Source: Musa acuminata AAA Group
Taxonomy: Eukaryota; Streptophyta; Magnoliopsida; Zingiberales; Musaceae
NCBI RefSeq assembly: GCF_036884655.1
Contig: NC_088335.1
Location: forward strand, 48,830,001 to 48,894,000
Length of the DNA: 64,000 nucleotides
Direction of reading: 5' to 3'
Within the stretch, counting starts at the first letter, position 1; the number at the start of each line of letters is the position of its first letter. Positions 63,275 through 64,000 of this stretch are shown in pieces. A program made the translations under genes and the position numbers. The notes beneath the pieces were generated by a model. The model worked only from the letters and a program-made list of their open reading frames with translations, searched no databases and had not been told where the DNA came from.

Positions 63275-64000
63275 ATGTGAGTTTTTGTTTCACTGATAAT
63301 TTCCATTCATAATCGGGATACTGCTACTAGTGAAAGGTACCATTGTGATTGTTTGTGACTCTCGTCACTCTCCATGTTTATGCCATTACATGTGATCAAC
63401 AGAGATGTCTTCCATCAATTGACGTTATTGAAGCAACAAATTTCTATGTAGAACATATAGCAACCTTATTCTGGATAATGATAAAGGCATTCCAACTCCC
63501 GGCCATATACCTGATTCTTGATATTCATCAAATCTCCTAGTACTCTGCAAAATAATTTACAATTTATTTTTCCACTTGGCATCTAAATGATGATTTATTT
63601 TGCCTTTGAACTGAGTAATTATTTTGCACAAAGAAGATATTTTGCTGAGCCTGAGATTTCACATTACTGTTTGTTTAAATTTTAGGTCAGACAGTGAGCC
63701 GATTGATACAAAGCAGTACCTTGAGGAAACTTGCAAGCCAAAGTGTGTGTGTCCTTTACACGCATACCACGTATTTAAAACTTCTGCGACATTTCTACAA
63801 AGCTTCTTGATTTTTCATATTTTTCTGAACACCTAGTGAGATTTATAAGTAGATATATTGGAAAGTGGAAGACATTCTTCTGTTTGATTATGGTGTAGTT
63901 AAACTTTGACAATTACTGAAAAAAGGAACAGATTCCATGTATTTGTGATCTTTTATTAAAGTTCTTCTAGGAAAGTTCTTTCTCTCTCTCTTCTTTTCTT
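63275..64000 (+). CDS. QCR6: Cytochrome bc1 complex subunit 6 (hinge protein), partial
   Basis: An exon at 63686-63770 begins after TTTAAATTTTAG and encodes SDSEPIDTKQYLEETCKPKC, then VCPLHAYH, ending at a donor (CAC/GTATTT). This is the N-terminal half of the acidic hinge protein of mitochondrial complex III, whose relatives start MSDEEPVD and break at the same place. The start codon seems to be split: the preceding exon ends AAAAAT at 63276 before GTGAGT, and this exon begins with G, giving AT|G TCA GAC. The remaining exons lie beyond the window. The residues Cys after KCV, Ala and His in HAYH differ from the usual K/R, E and Q, so slow decay or divergence cannot be excluded. Confidence 0.65.

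Overview
This window is nuclear DNA from a flowering plant. Every confident gene is split by GT-AG introns and belongs to a plant family: plastid root-type ferredoxin, BIC, alcohol-forming fatty acyl-CoA reductase, HD2-type histone deacetylase, TIC20, GAUT and CNGC4. GC-rich first exons, AT-rich introns, long microsatellites and remnants of Ty3/gypsy, LINE and SINE elements suggest a monocot, perhaps banana-like; that placement is inference. No tRNA, rRNA, CRISPR array or bacterial-type operon was seen.

Layout. 1-1110: decayed gypsy gag (-). 2509-4880: root-type ferredoxin (-) with an intron in its 5' UTR. 6154-6579: BIC-type cryptochrome inhibitor (-). 7172-10641: intact ten-exon fatty acyl-CoA reductase (-). 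10.7-15.6 kb: repeats and no convincing gene. 15.6-15.9 kb: possible 3' exons of an unidentified gene (-). 17297-20452: HD2 histone deacetylase pseudogene (+). 20846-21331: 161-aa unknown protein (+). 21807-23975: single-exon ABCF4/GCN20-type ATPase (+). 26457-31528: nine-exon proline-rich protein resembling At4g04980 (-). 33310-37080: TIC20 (-). 38758-43542: GAUT10-like galacturonosyltransferase (-), with a dead LINE in its large intron. 46357-49542: CNGC4-like channel (+). 50.9-51.1 kb: SINE-like insertion with a perfect 16-bp target duplication. 52460-53297: dynein light chain pseudogene (-). 57259-59466: C2H2 zinc-finger protein with a PARP-like C-terminal fold (+). 60.5-61.5 kb: unidentified gene (-). 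63276-64000: 5' part of QCR6, complex III hinge protein (+), running off the end.

The genes are ordinary housekeeping and accessory plant genes, each with its own promoter; I see no pathway cluster. Some act in the same compartments: ferredoxin and TIC20 in plastids, GAUT10 in Golgi pectin synthesis, the reductase in wax or suberin alcohol synthesis, and CNGC4 in plasma-membrane calcium and immune signalling.

The observations most worth a second look are: the zinc-finger/PARP-like protein whose H-Y-E triad reads Y-F-E; the QCR6 start codon apparently assembled across an intron; the two pseudogenes with readable lesions; the CNGC4 filter substitution; and the SINE-like insertion. Exon coordinates were worked out by hand from splice signals, reading frame and family knowledge. 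No alignment or database search was run.
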